DNA of 64,000 bases. Origin: DASXTK01 sp050744325. Lineage in GTDB: Bacteria > Actinomycetota > Acidimicrobiia > Acidimicrobiales > VFJN01. Shown in pieces: positions 15,926 to 27,354 of the stretch. The position numbers and the translations under genes are program-made. A model generated the notes under the pieces. The model searched no databases and was not told where the DNA came from. It was given only the letters and a program-made list of their open reading frames with translations. Position 1 is the stretch's first letter; each line of letters starts with the position of its first letter. The stretch spans positions 62,001 to 126,000 of the forward strand of contig JBOGHK010000221.1 in assembly GCA_050744325.1 (NCBI GenBank), in the 5' to 3' direction.

Positions 15926-17047
15926 GTGACCTTCGACCGTAAGGCTCTCCCGTCGATGGACGTCGCCGAGCGCGTCGGTCGCCTTCAGGCCCGGTTGGGC
16001 GACGCGGAGTGCGACACCCTGCTGGTGACCAACATGACCAACGTCCGCTACCTCACCGGGTTCTCGGGGAGCGCTGCACTGGTGGCCGTCCCGGCCGACG
16101 GCGACGAGGTCGTCTTCGTGACCGACGGGCGCTATGGCGACCAGGCCGTCGAGGAGCTCGAGCTGGCCGGCGTGCCGGGTCGGGTGAAGGTCGGGACCAA
16201 CACCGCGGCGCAGCAGGAGATCCTGAGCCAGGCGCTGCGCGGCACCCAGCGGTTGGGGCTCGAGGCGCACAGCGTGACCTGGGGGCAGCAGCGCAGCTTC
16301 GGCGGCGAGTGGTTCCCCGACGCCACGCTGGTCGCCACCGAGGGTGTGGTCGAGGAGCTGCGCGAGGTGAAGGACGAGGGCGAGATCACCCGCATCGAGG
16401 CGGCGTGCGCGATGGCCGACGCCTCGCTGGCGGCGGTCAAGCACCGGCTCGGCGAGCAGCCGACCGAGGCCGAGGTTGCGCTGGAGCTGGAGTGGCAGAT
16501 GCGCCGGCTCGGCGCCGACGGCGTGTCGTTCGAGACGATCGTGGCTTCGGGGCCCAACGGCGCCCGACCGCACCACCGTGCCGGTCCTCGACGGATCGAG
16601 GAGGGCGACCTGGTCGTCATCGACTTCGGCGCCCTGCTCGACGGCTACCACTCGGACATGACCCGCACACTCTCGGTCGGCGAGTGCTCGCCCACCCAGA
16701 CCCACATGTGGGATGTGGTCCACACGGCGCAGGCGGCGGGGGTCGCGGTGGTGCGGCCAGGCACGGACGCCAAGGCGGTCGACGAGGCCTGCCGAGCGGT
16801 GATCCGCGACGTCGGCTGGGGCGACGCCTTCGTCCACGGCACCGGCCACGGCGTGGGGCTCGACATCCACGAGGCGCCTCGGGTCGCCGCAACCGCCGAT
16901 GCTACGCTCGCCGCTGGCCACGTCGTCACCGTCGAGCCGGGCGTCTACCTCGCCGAGCATGGTGGCGTCCGCATCGAGGACACAGTCGTGGTTACATCCG
17001 AGGGTTCCCGCACTCTCACGCGGGCGCCCAAGGACCGCACCGTGTAG
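15926..17047 (+). CDS. pepP: Xaa-Pro aminopeptidase-like metallopeptidase
   Basis: A 373-residue pita-bread-fold M24 peptidase, removing N-terminal residues before proline (PepP/PepQ group). The N-terminal creatinase-like domain contains VRYLTGFSGS. The catalytic domain has the five dinuclear metal ligands: aspartates in VVIDFGALLDGYHSDMTR, a histidine in HGTGHGVGL, and glutamates in VTVEPGVY and RIEDTV. The gene precedes efp by 20 bases, the usual actinobacterial order. The GTG at 15926 is the likely start; a TAGGCT -10-like box at 15912-15917 lies only 8 bases upstream, suggesting a leaderless message. Confidence 0.92.
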   Translation: MTFDRKALPSMDVAERVGRLQARLGDAECDTLLVTNMTNVRYLTGFSGSAALVAVPADGDEVVFVTDGRYGDQAVEELELAGVPGRVKVGTNTAAQQEILSQALRGTQRLGLEAHSVTWGQQRSFGGEWFPDATLVATEGVVEELREVKDEGEITRIEAACAMADASLAAVKHRLGEQPTEAEVALELEWQMRRLGADGVSFETIVASGPNGARPHHRAGPRRIEEGDLVVIDFGALLDGYHSDMTRTLSVGECSPTQTHMWDVVHTAQAAGVAVVRPGTDAKAVDEACRAVIRDVGWGDAFVHGTGHGVGLDIHEAPRVAATADATLAAGHVVTVEPGVYLAEHGGVRIEDTVVVTSEGSRTLTRAPKDRTV

Positions 17048-17067
17048 ATCCGAGCCGGAGAGGTTCC

Positions 17068-17631
17068 ATGGCGGCCACGACCACCAACGACCTGAAGAAG
17101 GGGATGACCCTCGACCTGCCCGAGGGGCTGTTCCAGGTCGTCGACTTCCAACACGTCAAACCGGGCAAGGGCGGCGCGTTCGTGCGCACCACTCTGCGCA
17201 ACGTCCGGTCGGGCAGCGTCCTCGATCGCACGTTCCGCGCCGACGAGCGGGTCGAGCAGGCGATGGTCGAGAAGAACGACATGCAGTTCGTCTACCGCGA
17301 CGCCGACGACTACGTGTTCATGGACAACTCGACCTACGAGCAGATCCATGTCGGTCCCGCGACGCTGGGCGACGCGGCGAGGTACGTGGTGGAGGGCTCG
17401 ACGGTCCAGCTGCAGTTCTACAAGGACGAGATCATCGGCACCGACCTGCCCGCCGCCGTCGAGCTGACCGTCACCCGCACCGAGTCCGGCATCCAGGGCG
17501 ACCGGGTGTCCGGCGCCCGCAAGCCGGCGACTCTCGAGACCGGGCTCGTGGTGCAGGTCCCGCTGTTCGTCAACGAGGGCGAGCGCATTCGCGTCGACAC
17601 CCGCACCGGTGACTACCTCACCCGGGCCTAG
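17068..17631 (+). CDS. efp: Elongation factor P
   Basis: Rescues ribosomes stalled at polyproline stretches. At 187 residues it has the normal three-domain EF-P layout: a KOW-like N-terminal domain with HVKPGKGGAF, and two OB folds, the last with the SGIQGD signature-like segment and TGDYLTRA end. The lysine that is modified in some bacteria is at residue 34, as in E. coli. The ATG at 17068 follows GGAGAGG. It lies between pepP and nusB, forming the classic pepP-efp-nusB cluster. Proline-rich proteins such as the one at 13451 would need it. Confidence 0.97.
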   Translation: MAATTTNDLKKGMTLDLPEGLFQVVDFQHVKPGKGGAFVRTTLRNVRSGSVLDRTFRADERVEQAMVEKNDMQFVYRDADDYVFMDNSTYEQIHVGPATLGDAARYVVEGSTVQLQFYKDEIIGTDLPAAVELTVTRTESGIQGDRVSGARKPATLETGLVVQVPLFVNEGERIRVDTRTGDYLTRA

Positions 17632-17647
17632 GTCAGGCGCCAAAGCC

Positions 17648-18700
17648 GTGAGCGCACTTGAGCCGAGCGAGGTCGAGCATCGTCGCGCCGCCCGCGAGCG
17701 GGCGTTGGAGTTGCTGTACGAGGCCGAGCTCAAGGGCGTCGCCATCGCCGAGCTGGTCGACGCCCTGCCGTTGCCGCCCACGCCGCTGGCCGACGAGCTG
17801 GTGCGCGGGGTCGATGCCAACCGCGACGAGATCGACGAGCTGGTCGCCCGGCTGGTGGCGCCGCGCTGGTCGCTACAGCGGCTCGCCGCGGTCGACCGGG
17901 CCATCCTGCGGCTCGGCAGCTACGAGTTGATGAAGGCGTCGGATCGGTCGCAGGCGGTGATCATCAACGAGGCGGTGGTGTTGGCCCGGCGCTTCGGCAC
18001 CGACGACTCGGCCCGGTTCGTCAACGGGGTCCTGTCGGCGGTCGCCGCGGAGGTCCGTCCCAGGGTTAAGACAGCGCCTTCGGTGGACGCTCTGGTCATC
18101 GACCTCGACGGCGTCATCCGCCACTGGGACATGCAGGGCTTGGCCGCCAGTGAACGGGCGATGGGCCTCGACGAGGGGGCGATCGCCGACGCGGCCTTCG
18201 ACGCCGATCGGCTCGACCGGGCCATGCGCGGCATGGTGACCTTCGCCGAATGGGCGGCCGAGATCGGTGCCGCCGTCCGCGAGGCCCACGGTGCCGATGC
18301 CGCGGCGGTCGCCGCGGCGTTCACCGACGTCGGCTGGCGCATCGACCAGCTGGTGATGGAACTGGTCGACGAGGCCCGACACCACGTCCCGGTCGCGCTG
18401 CTGTCCAACGCCAGCAGCCGGCTCCACGACGACCTGCGCCGCTCGGACATCGCCGACCACTTCGACGCCGCGATCGCCTCGGCGGACCTTGGGGTGGTCA
18501 AGCCCGAGCTCAACGCATTCCGGGCGGCGGCCGACCGGCTCGGCGTGGCCCTCGACCGTTGCCTGTACGTCGACGACACCGAGCCCAATGTGGTTGCCGC
18601 CGGTCAACTGGGGATGCGCGCCGTCCGCTTCGTCGACGTCGACCAGCTCGCCGGCGACCTCGCCGCCGCCGGCCTGGTCGCTCTCGACTCGAGGTCATAG
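17648..18700 (+). CDS. nusB: NusB antiterminator fused to a HAD hydrolase domain
   Basis: A 350-residue protein, over twice the usual NusB length. Residues about 10-140 are NusB: RRAARERALELLYEAEL, VDRAILRLGSYELM, then INEAVVLARRFG and RFVNGVLSAVA. From residue about 149 a haloacid-dehalogenase-like domain begins: motif I VIDLDGVIRHWD, motif II LLSNAS, motif III lysine in GVVKPEL, motif IV YVDDTEPNV. There is no stop or frame break between them. NusB would bind NusE and boxA RNA for rRNA antitermination; the HAD part looks like a catalytically complete phosphatase of unknown substrate. I chose the GTG at 17648, 16 bases after efp; a GTG at 17609 would overlap efp. Confidence 0.9.
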   Translation: MSALEPSEVEHRRAARERALELLYEAELKGVAIAELVDALPLPPTPLADELVRGVDANRDEIDELVARLVAPRWSLQRLAAVDRAILRLGSYELMKASDRSQAVIINEAVVLARRFGTDDSARFVNGVLSAVAAEVRPRVKTAPSVDALVIDLDGVIRHWDMQGLAASERAMGLDEGAIADAAFDADRLDRAMRGMVTFAEWAAEIGAAVREAHGADAAAVAAAFTDVGWRIDQLVMELVDEARHHVPVALLSNASSRLHDDLRRSDIADHFDAAIASADLGVVKPELNAFRAAADRLGVALDRCLYVDDTEPNVVAAGQLGMRAVRFVDVDQLAGDLAAAGLVALDSRS

Positions 18701-18823
18701 GGCCCGATCTCGGGCTTTCGAGGTCGTCAGGCGCGGCCCCCCGGAACCTCTGACCTCAGCCGTGTCCAACCGGACCGTATTGTCTCGGGGTGGCACGCCG
18801 GCACTGCTAGCGTGACCGCCAGA

Positions 18824-18854
18824 CCGTGAAGCGGGTCCGGCGAGACCCACACGG
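18824..18854 (+). promoter_or_regulatory. PyrR-binding RNA hairpin (pyr leader)
   Basis: A two-part hairpin: lower stem CCGTG (18824-18828) with CACGG (18850-18854), a purine-containing internal loop (AAGC on the 5' side, one unpaired A on the 3' side), upper stem GGGTC/GACCC, and the hexaloop CGGCGA. The loop fits the PyrR consensus CNGNGA flanked by U and G, and the architecture matches known PyrR anti-antiterminator sites. It lies 38 bases before the pyrR start. Between them, GGGGA (18878-18882) can pair with TCCCC (18886-18890), which would cover the ribosome site. Confidence 0.75.
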
Positions 18855-18892
18855 AAAGCCCCGCATCGACGCGAGGAGGGGAGGTTCCCCAC

Positions 18893-19468
18893 ATGGCCGA
18901 TCGTGAACGCCGCAGCACGCCCCCATTCGGGGGCGTTTTCGTTGCCCGGACCCAGGTCCTCGACGCCGAGGACGTCCGCCGGGCGATCTGGCGGATGGCG
19001 CACGAGATCACCGAAGCCAACCACGGCATGGGCGAGGTCGTCCTGGTCGGGCTGCAGACCGGCGGCGTGCCGTTCGCCCACGAGATCGCCCAGGCCCTGG
19101 AGAAGATCTACGGCGAGTCCCCACCGTTGGGCACGCTCGACGTCGCCTTCCACCGCGACGACATCGGCCTACGCCCGGTCCTGCCCTCGGCGGTCACGGA
19201 CATCCCCTGGGACCTCAACGGCAAGGTCGTCGTCCTGGTCGACGACGTCCTGTTCACCGGGCGCACGATCCGCGCCGCGCTCGACGCGGTCCACACCTAC
19301 GGTCGACCACGGGCGGTGCAGCTCGCGGTGATGATCGACCGCGGCCACCGCGAGCTGCCGATCCGACCCGACTACGTAGGCAAGAACCTGCCGACCCGGC
19401 GCGACGAGGTGGTCGACGCGACACTCGACGGGGTCGAGCTCGGCGAGATGTACAAGGACGGCCGGTGA
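18893..19468 (+). CDS. pyrR: Bifunctional pyr operon regulator / uracil phosphoribosyltransferase
   Basis: UMP-sensing RNA-binding protein that represses the pyr genes and has some uracil phosphoribosyltransferase activity. The PRPP-binding loop VVLVDDVLFTGRTIRAAL lies near residue 107; VGLQTGGVPFA, LDVAFHRDD and the basic RNA-binding face around RGHRELPIRPDYVGKN are present. The product is 191 residues. The ATG at 18893 follows an AGGAGGGGAGG ribosome site. The first 15 residues (ADRERRSTPPFGG) are not typical, and they overlap a terminator-like hairpin at 18917-18939; no other start codon lies nearer to the conserved part. It heads the operon and overlaps pyrB by 4 bases. Confidence 0.96.
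   Translation: MADRERRSTPPFGGVFVARTQVLDAEDVRRAIWRMAHEITEANHGMGEVVLVGLQTGGVPFAHEIAQALEKIYGESPPLGTLDVAFHRDDIGLRPVLPSAVTDIPWDLNGKVVVLVDDVLFTGRTIRAALDAVHTYGRPRAVQLAVMIDRGHRELPIRPDYVGKNLPTRRDEVVDATLDGVELGEMYKDGR
18917..18939 (+). terminator. Terminator-like hairpin inside the pyrR 5' coding end
   Basis: ACGCCCCC (18917-18924), loop ATTC, GGGGGCGT (18929-18936), then TTT (18937-18939). This is a perfect 8-bp stem with a 4-base loop and a T-run, the strongest intrinsic-terminator shape I noticed in the window. It begins 25 bases inside pyrR as annotated, downstream of the PyrR-binding hairpin, and so is a candidate attenuator. Confidence 0.7.
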
Positions 19469-20454
19469 AGCACCTTCTGGGCATCGCCGACCTGTCCGCC
19501 GACGACATCGAGCACTTCCTGCGCCTGACCGACCACTTCGTCGAGGTCACACGGCGCCGCATGCCGAAGGTGCCGGCGCTGCAGGGCCGCACGGTGTCCT
19601 GGCTGTTCTACGAGGACTCGACCCGCACCAGGCTGTCGTTCGAGCAGGCCGCCAAGCGGCTCTCGGCGGACACGCTGAGCTTCACGGTCTCCTCGTCGTC
19701 GGTCCGCAAGGGCGAGTCGCTGCGGGACACGGCGCTGACCATCGAAGCGATGGGGGTCGACGCGATCGTCGTGCGCCACCGCTCGTCCGGGGTCCCTGCC
19801 CAGGTGGCCCGGTGGGTGTCGGCCAGCGTGGTCAATGCCGGAGACGGCTGGCACGAGCACCCGACCCAGGCCCTTCTCGACTGCTACACGGTGCGCGAGC
19901 ACCTGGGCTCGCTGGACGGCCGGCGGGTAGCCATCGTGGGAGACATCGCCCACAGCCGGGTGGCCCGCAGTGACGTGCTGGCGTTCACCCGTTTGGGGGC
20001 CGAGGTCACGCTGGTCGCTCCGGCCACCCTGCTGCCACCGACGCTGACTGGCTGGCCGGTCCGGGTCGACGTCGACTTCGACCGGGTGCTGCCCGACGTC
20101 GACGTGGTGTACCTCCTGCGCATGCAGCAGGAACGGATGACCGAGGCGCTGATCCCGTCGCTGCGTGAGTACACCGCGCGATGGGGCCTGACACGCCGCC
20201 GGCTCGACCGGCTCGACGACAAGGCGATCGTCATGCACCCCGGGCCGATGAACAGGGGCGTCGAGATCGCCGCCGACGTCGCCGACCTGCCCCGGGCGGT
20301 GGTCATCGACCAGGTGCGCAACGGGGTCGCGGTGCGGATGGCGGTGCTCTACGAGCTGCTCGGATCCGGCGGACTGGTCCACGACGGGCCCGACCGCGGT
20401 CGACGCGATCACGAGGTCGCGGGCGAAGGTCGAGCCGGAGGCTCGTCATCATGA
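19465..20454 (+). CDS. pyrB: Aspartate carbamoyltransferase catalytic subunit
   Basis: Joins carbamoyl phosphate and aspartate to form carbamoyl-aspartate. The 329-residue product has the carbamoyl phosphate site FYEDSTRTRLSFE (residues about 49-61), GDGWHEHPTQALLD, and the late HPGPMNRGVE. The GTG start overlaps the pyrR stop (GTGA), and the stop overlaps the pyrC ATG, showing tight translational coupling. The last 20 residues (DRGRRDHEVAGEG) are a basic tail beyond the usual end. No pyrI regulatory subunit gene is present; control is probably through PyrR. Confidence 0.97.
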   Translation: MKHLLGIADLSADDIEHFLRLTDHFVEVTRRRMPKVPALQGRTVSWLFYEDSTRTRLSFEQAAKRLSADTLSFTVSSSSVRKGESLRDTALTIEAMGVDAIVVRHRSSGVPAQVARWVSASVVNAGDGWHEHPTQALLDCYTVREHLGSLDGRRVAIVGDIAHSRVARSDVLAFTRLGAEVTLVAPATLLPPTLTGWPVRVDVDFDRVLPDVDVVYLLRMQQERMTEALIPSLREYTARWGLTRRRLDRLDDKAIVMHPGPMNRGVEIAADVADLPRAVVIDQVRNGVAVRMAVLYELLGSGGLVHDGPDRGRRDHEVAGEGRAGGSSS

Positions 20455-21734
20455 GCGCGATCCTGCTGCGAGGCGGCACGGTCGTCGACCGGAGCGGCGA
20501 GCGGACCGCCGACGTCGCCGTCAACCTCGGGCGCATCGCCGCCGTCGGGCCCGACCTGTCGCCGAGCCGGGGCGACCTGGTGCTGGAGTGCGCCGGCCAG
20601 TTGGTGATGCCGGGGCTCGTCGACGTCCACACCCACTTGCGCCAGCCCGGTCACGAGGAGGCCGAGACCGTCGAGACCGGCGCCCGGGCCGCCGCGCTCG
20701 GTGGATACACCTGCGTCGTGGCCATGCCCAACACCACCCCGCCGATCGACTCCGCGGGGGTGGCCCGCGAGGTGCTCGAGCTGGGCGAGGGCACGTGCTG
20801 TGACGTCCGGACGTCGGCAGCGATCACCGTCGGCAGAGCCGGCGAGCGACTGACACCGATGGCCGAGCTCGCCGGCCTCGGGGTGCGGATCTTCACCGAC
20901 GACGGCAACGGCGTGCAGGACGTTCGGCTGATGCGCCGCGCGCTGGAGTACGCCCGAGGCCTCGGGGTCACGCTGGCCCAGCACTGCGAGGACGAGGGAC
21001 TCTCGGCGGGTGGCCACATGCACGAGGGCGCGGTGTCCGCACAGCTCGGCATCCCGGGGATCCCTGCCGAGGCCGAGGAGCTGATGGTGATGCGCGACAT
21101 CGCGCTGGTCCGCCTCACCGGGGCTCGGGTGCACTTCCAGCACCTGTCGACCGAGGGAGCGGTCGCGATGGTGCGGGCCGCGAAGGGAGGCGGGCTGCCC
21201 GTGACCTGCGAGGCCACTCCGCACCACTTCACGCTGACCGACGAGCGGTGCGTGGGCTTCGACCCGGTGTTCAAGGTCAACCCTCCACTGCGCACCGAGG
21301 CCGACGTCGCCGCCGTCCGGGCTGGGCTGGCCGACGGCAGCATCGACTGCGTCGCCACCGACCACGCACCTCACGCGCCGGAGGCGAAGGAGCGGCCGTT
21401 CGACGAGGCGCCGCCGGGGATGCTGGGCCTGCAGACCGCCTTCGCGCTGGCGCTCACCCAGCTCGACCTGCCGCCCGCCGAGCTGGTGGGGTTGCTCTCG
21501 TCCCGGCCGGCCGCGATCGCCGGGGTGGGCGCCGACCACGGTGGCCTGGTCCAGCCGGGGCGTTCGGCGAACCTGTGCGTGGCCGACCCGGCGTCGACCT
21601 GGGTGGTCGAGGCGGACGGGTTGGCGAGCCGCAGCAGGAACACGCCGTTCGCCGGCATGAAGCTCACGGGCCAGGTCCGTCACACCTTGTTGTGGGGCGA
21701 GCCGGTGGTCCGCGACGGTGAGGCCGAGCGTTAG
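20451..21734 (+). CDS. pyrC: Dihydroorotase
   Basis: Cyclises carbamoyl-aspartate to dihydroorotate. A 427-residue class I dihydroorotase of the amidohydrolase superfamily. The metal site starts with VDVHTHLRQPG, and further ligand regions are AQHCEDEG, FQHLSTEG and the catalytic aspartate in ATDHAPH. The FTDDGNGV and NPPLR segments are family typical. The ATG at 20451 overlaps the pyrB stop as ATGA; its stop overlaps the first possible carA start. Intact. Confidence 0.97.
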   Translation: MSAILLRGGTVVDRSGERTADVAVNLGRIAAVGPDLSPSRGDLVLECAGQLVMPGLVDVHTHLRQPGHEEAETVETGARAAALGGYTCVVAMPNTTPPIDSAGVAREVLELGEGTCCDVRTSAAITVGRAGERLTPMAELAGLGVRIFTDDGNGVQDVRLMRRALEYARGLGVTLAQHCEDEGLSAGGHMHEGAVSAQLGIPGIPAEAEELMVMRDIALVRLTGARVHFQHLSTEGAVAMVRAAKGGGLPVTCEATPHHFTLTDERCVGFDPVFKVNPPLRTEADVAAVRAGLADGSIDCVATDHAPHAPEAKERPFDEAPPGMLGLQTAFALALTQLDLPPAELVGLLSSRPAAIAGVGADHGGLVQPGRSANLCVADPASTWVVEADGLASRSRNTPFAGMKLTGQVRHTLLWGEPVVRDGEAER

Positions 21735-21748
21735 TGGATGCACTAGAC

Positions 21749-21762
21749 TGCATAGCTATGCA
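21749..21762. promoter_or_regulatory. ARG-box-like operator before carA
   Basis: Perfect 14-base palindrome TGCATAGCTATGCA, form TGCAT-N4-ATGCA, 26-39 bases before the carA start chosen here. An equivalent site of the same form lies before argC (59876-59889). Actinobacterial ArgR binds imperfect palindromes of TGCAT/ATGCA half sites, so this is probably an ArgR operator, letting arginine control carbamoyl phosphate synthesis. It overlaps an alternative carA start at 21758. Confidence 0.65.
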
Positions 21763-21787
21763 ATCCCGCTCGGCGAACCCTGGAGTC

Positions 21788-22881
21788 ATGGAGGGGGCGC
21801 TGGCCCTCGCCGACGGTTCGGTGTTCGAGGGCGAGCTCATCGGTGCCGTCCCCGACGGCGCTGGCGTCGCGGGCCGGGGCGAGGTGGTGTTCAACACGGC
21901 GTTGAGCGGCTACCAGGAGATCGTCAGCGACCCCTCGTATGCCGGCCAGATCATCACCTTCACCGCGTCGCACATCGGCAACTACGGCGTGAACCAGGCC
22001 GACTTCGAGTCCTCGAGGCTGCACTGCCGGGGGGTCGTCGCTCGCGACCTGGCTCGTCGGCACTCCAACTGGCGCGCCGACGGCCACCTCGACGCGCTGC
22101 TGCGCGAGTCGGGCATCCCCGGCATCGCCGGCGTCGACACCCGGCGGCTGACCCGGCTGATCCGCGAGCACGGCGCCATGCCCGGGGCCTTCGGCGCGGG
22201 CACCGAAGCCGAACTGCGGGCCGCCGCTGTGGCCGAGCCCGGCACCGACGGCGTCGACCTGGTGGCCGAGGTCACCACCCCCGAGCCGTACACCGTCGCC
22301 GGCCCCGACCCCGGGGCCCCCCGGCTCGTGGCCTACGACTACGGGATCAAGCGCATGATCCTGCGCCACCTGAGTCGTTGCTTCCAGGTCGAGGTGGTGC
22401 CGGCGTCGACCACGGCCGGCGAGGTCCTGGCTCGGGTGCCCGACGCGGTCTTCTTATCCAACGGCCCGGGCGACCCGGCGACCGTCCCCTACGCCGTGGA
22501 CGCGATCCGCGGTCTGGTGGGCGAGGTGCCGGTGTTCGGGATCTGCCTCGGTCACCAGCTGCTGGCCCGGGCCATCGGTGCCGAGACCGTCAAGCTGCCG
22601 TTCGGCCACCACGGCGCGAATCACCCGGTGCGCGACCTGCGCAGCGGCGCGATCGCCATCACCAGCCAGAACCACAACTTCGCCGTGGCGGCCGACAGCC
22701 TGGCCGGGCGAGCTGAGGTGACCCACGTCAACCTCAACGACGGGGTGTGCGAGGGCCTGCGGGTCACCGACGCGTTGGCGTGGGGCGTGCAGCACCATCC
22801 GGAGGCCGGCCCCGGTCCGCACGACAGCACCTACCTGTTCGACGAGCTCGCGGCGGTCGTCGCGGGCGGGGTGGTGCGCTG

Positions 22882-22882
<1 letters not shown>
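21788..22882 (+). CDS. carA: Carbamoyl phosphate synthase small (glutaminase) subunit
   Basis: Supplies ammonia from glutamine to CarB. I chose the ATG at 21788 (MEGALALADGSVFEGELIG) because the CarA fold begins there and the product is then 364 residues, normal for the family; starts at 21734 or 21758 would add residues and overlie the putative ArgR operator. The N-terminal CarA domain includes VVFNTALSGYQEI. The class I glutaminase domain has the nucleophilic cysteine in FGICLGHQLL and the His-Glu pair in QHHPEAGPGP. The stop overlaps the carB ATG by one base. Confidence 0.96.
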
Positions 22883-26364
<3,482 letters not shown>

Positions 26365-26495
26365 CCCGGCTCGGCCCTCCGTCGCCGCCTGTTCGACACG
26401 TCCCGGCACGGCCGTCGCTTCCTACGAGCGGCCGGGTGTCCTGGGCACGATCACCCCGACTGAGGTCCCGCACTCGGTACGGGTGGTCGCGGGGC

Positions 26496-27197
26496 TTACG
26501 TACGGTCGACCGCCGCCAGGATCGCCTGGCTCAGCTGCACCGGCTTGGTGAACTGGGGCCAGTGGCCGGTGGGCAGGTCGACGTACTCGACGTCACGCAT
26601 GGCGGCGAGCTCGGCGACGTACGGATGCCCCTGCGCGATCCACTCGCGCAGCTGCTCGCTCGGGAACCCGCACGAGATGATCGTGGCCGGCACGTCGTAG
26701 CGCCGTTCGTCGGCGAGCACCTGCGGGTCGTGCGCGACCGCCGCGGGCTGGGGCACGGCATGCGCCCGGAACGCCTCCCGCAGCTCGTCGTCGAGGTCGC
26801 GCAGATCCTCCTCGCCGAACTCCGACCAGTCCGGGAGCGGGATCTCGCCGTCGATCACCGGCAGCTCGTCGTTGATGGCCTGCCCGACTCCGAGCGGCCC
26901 GGCGTCGACGTAGACCACCCGTGCCACTCGGTCGGGTCTGGCGTCCGCAGCCGCGTGGGCGATCGCCCCGCCTCCGGAGTGCCCGACCAGCACGACCGGC
27001 CCGTCGGCCTCGTCGACGGCGGTGACGACAGCATCGACGTGGTCGCTCAGCCCGATGCCACCGCGATCGGCATCTGCCGACTCGAGGCCGGGCAGCGTGA
27101 GCGCGCGCACCCGGTGGCCCGACTGTTCGAGCGCCGGCGCGACCTCGGCCCACGAGGAGCCGTCGAGCCAGAAGCCGGGGATCAGGATGATGTCCAT
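26496..27197 (-). CDS. Alpha/beta hydrolase
   Basis: A 233-residue single-domain alpha/beta-fold hydrolase. Start MDIILIPGFWLDGSSWAEV (oxyanion region after the first strand), nucleophile elbow VLVGHSGGGAI near residue 75, and the catalytic histidine in PTGHWPQF near 217. The acid is probably in the strand before it. Similar small proteins are annotated as esterases; the substrate is unknown. The ATG at 27197 is chosen because the fold starts right there. It faces carB, with a 131-base gap (26365-26495) in which I see no gene. Confidence 0.85.
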   Translation of the reverse strand: MDIILIPGFWLDGSSWAEVAPALEQSGHRVRALTLPGLESADADRGGIGLSDHVDAVVTAVDEADGPVVLVGHSGGGAIAHAAADARPDRVARVVYVDAGPLGVGQAINDELPVIDGEIPLPDWSEFGEEDLRDLDDELREAFRAHAVPQPAAVAHDPQVLADERRYDVPATIISCGFPSEQLREWIAQGHPYVAELAAMRDVEYVDLPTGHWPQFTKPVQLSQAILAAVDRT

Positions 27198-27354
27198 GAT
27201 TGGTGTTCTACACCGGCACCGAGAGTCTGTCGTTCGGTCGGCGCCTGCGGGCCATGCCGGTGAGCGTCCTGTGGGAGGTCGAATGACGGACATACCGTGG
27301 ATGCTCGACGAGCTGACCGCCTTCGCCTCGGCCGGGAGCGGCTCGCGGCAGCGG

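Noticed and set aside
27283..27354. Plus-strand ATG with a good GGGAGG site, encoding MTDIPWMLDELTAF
   Set aside because: It looks like the start of a methyltransferase-type gene but loses sense after about 14 codons and runs antisense into pyrD. Too short to call.
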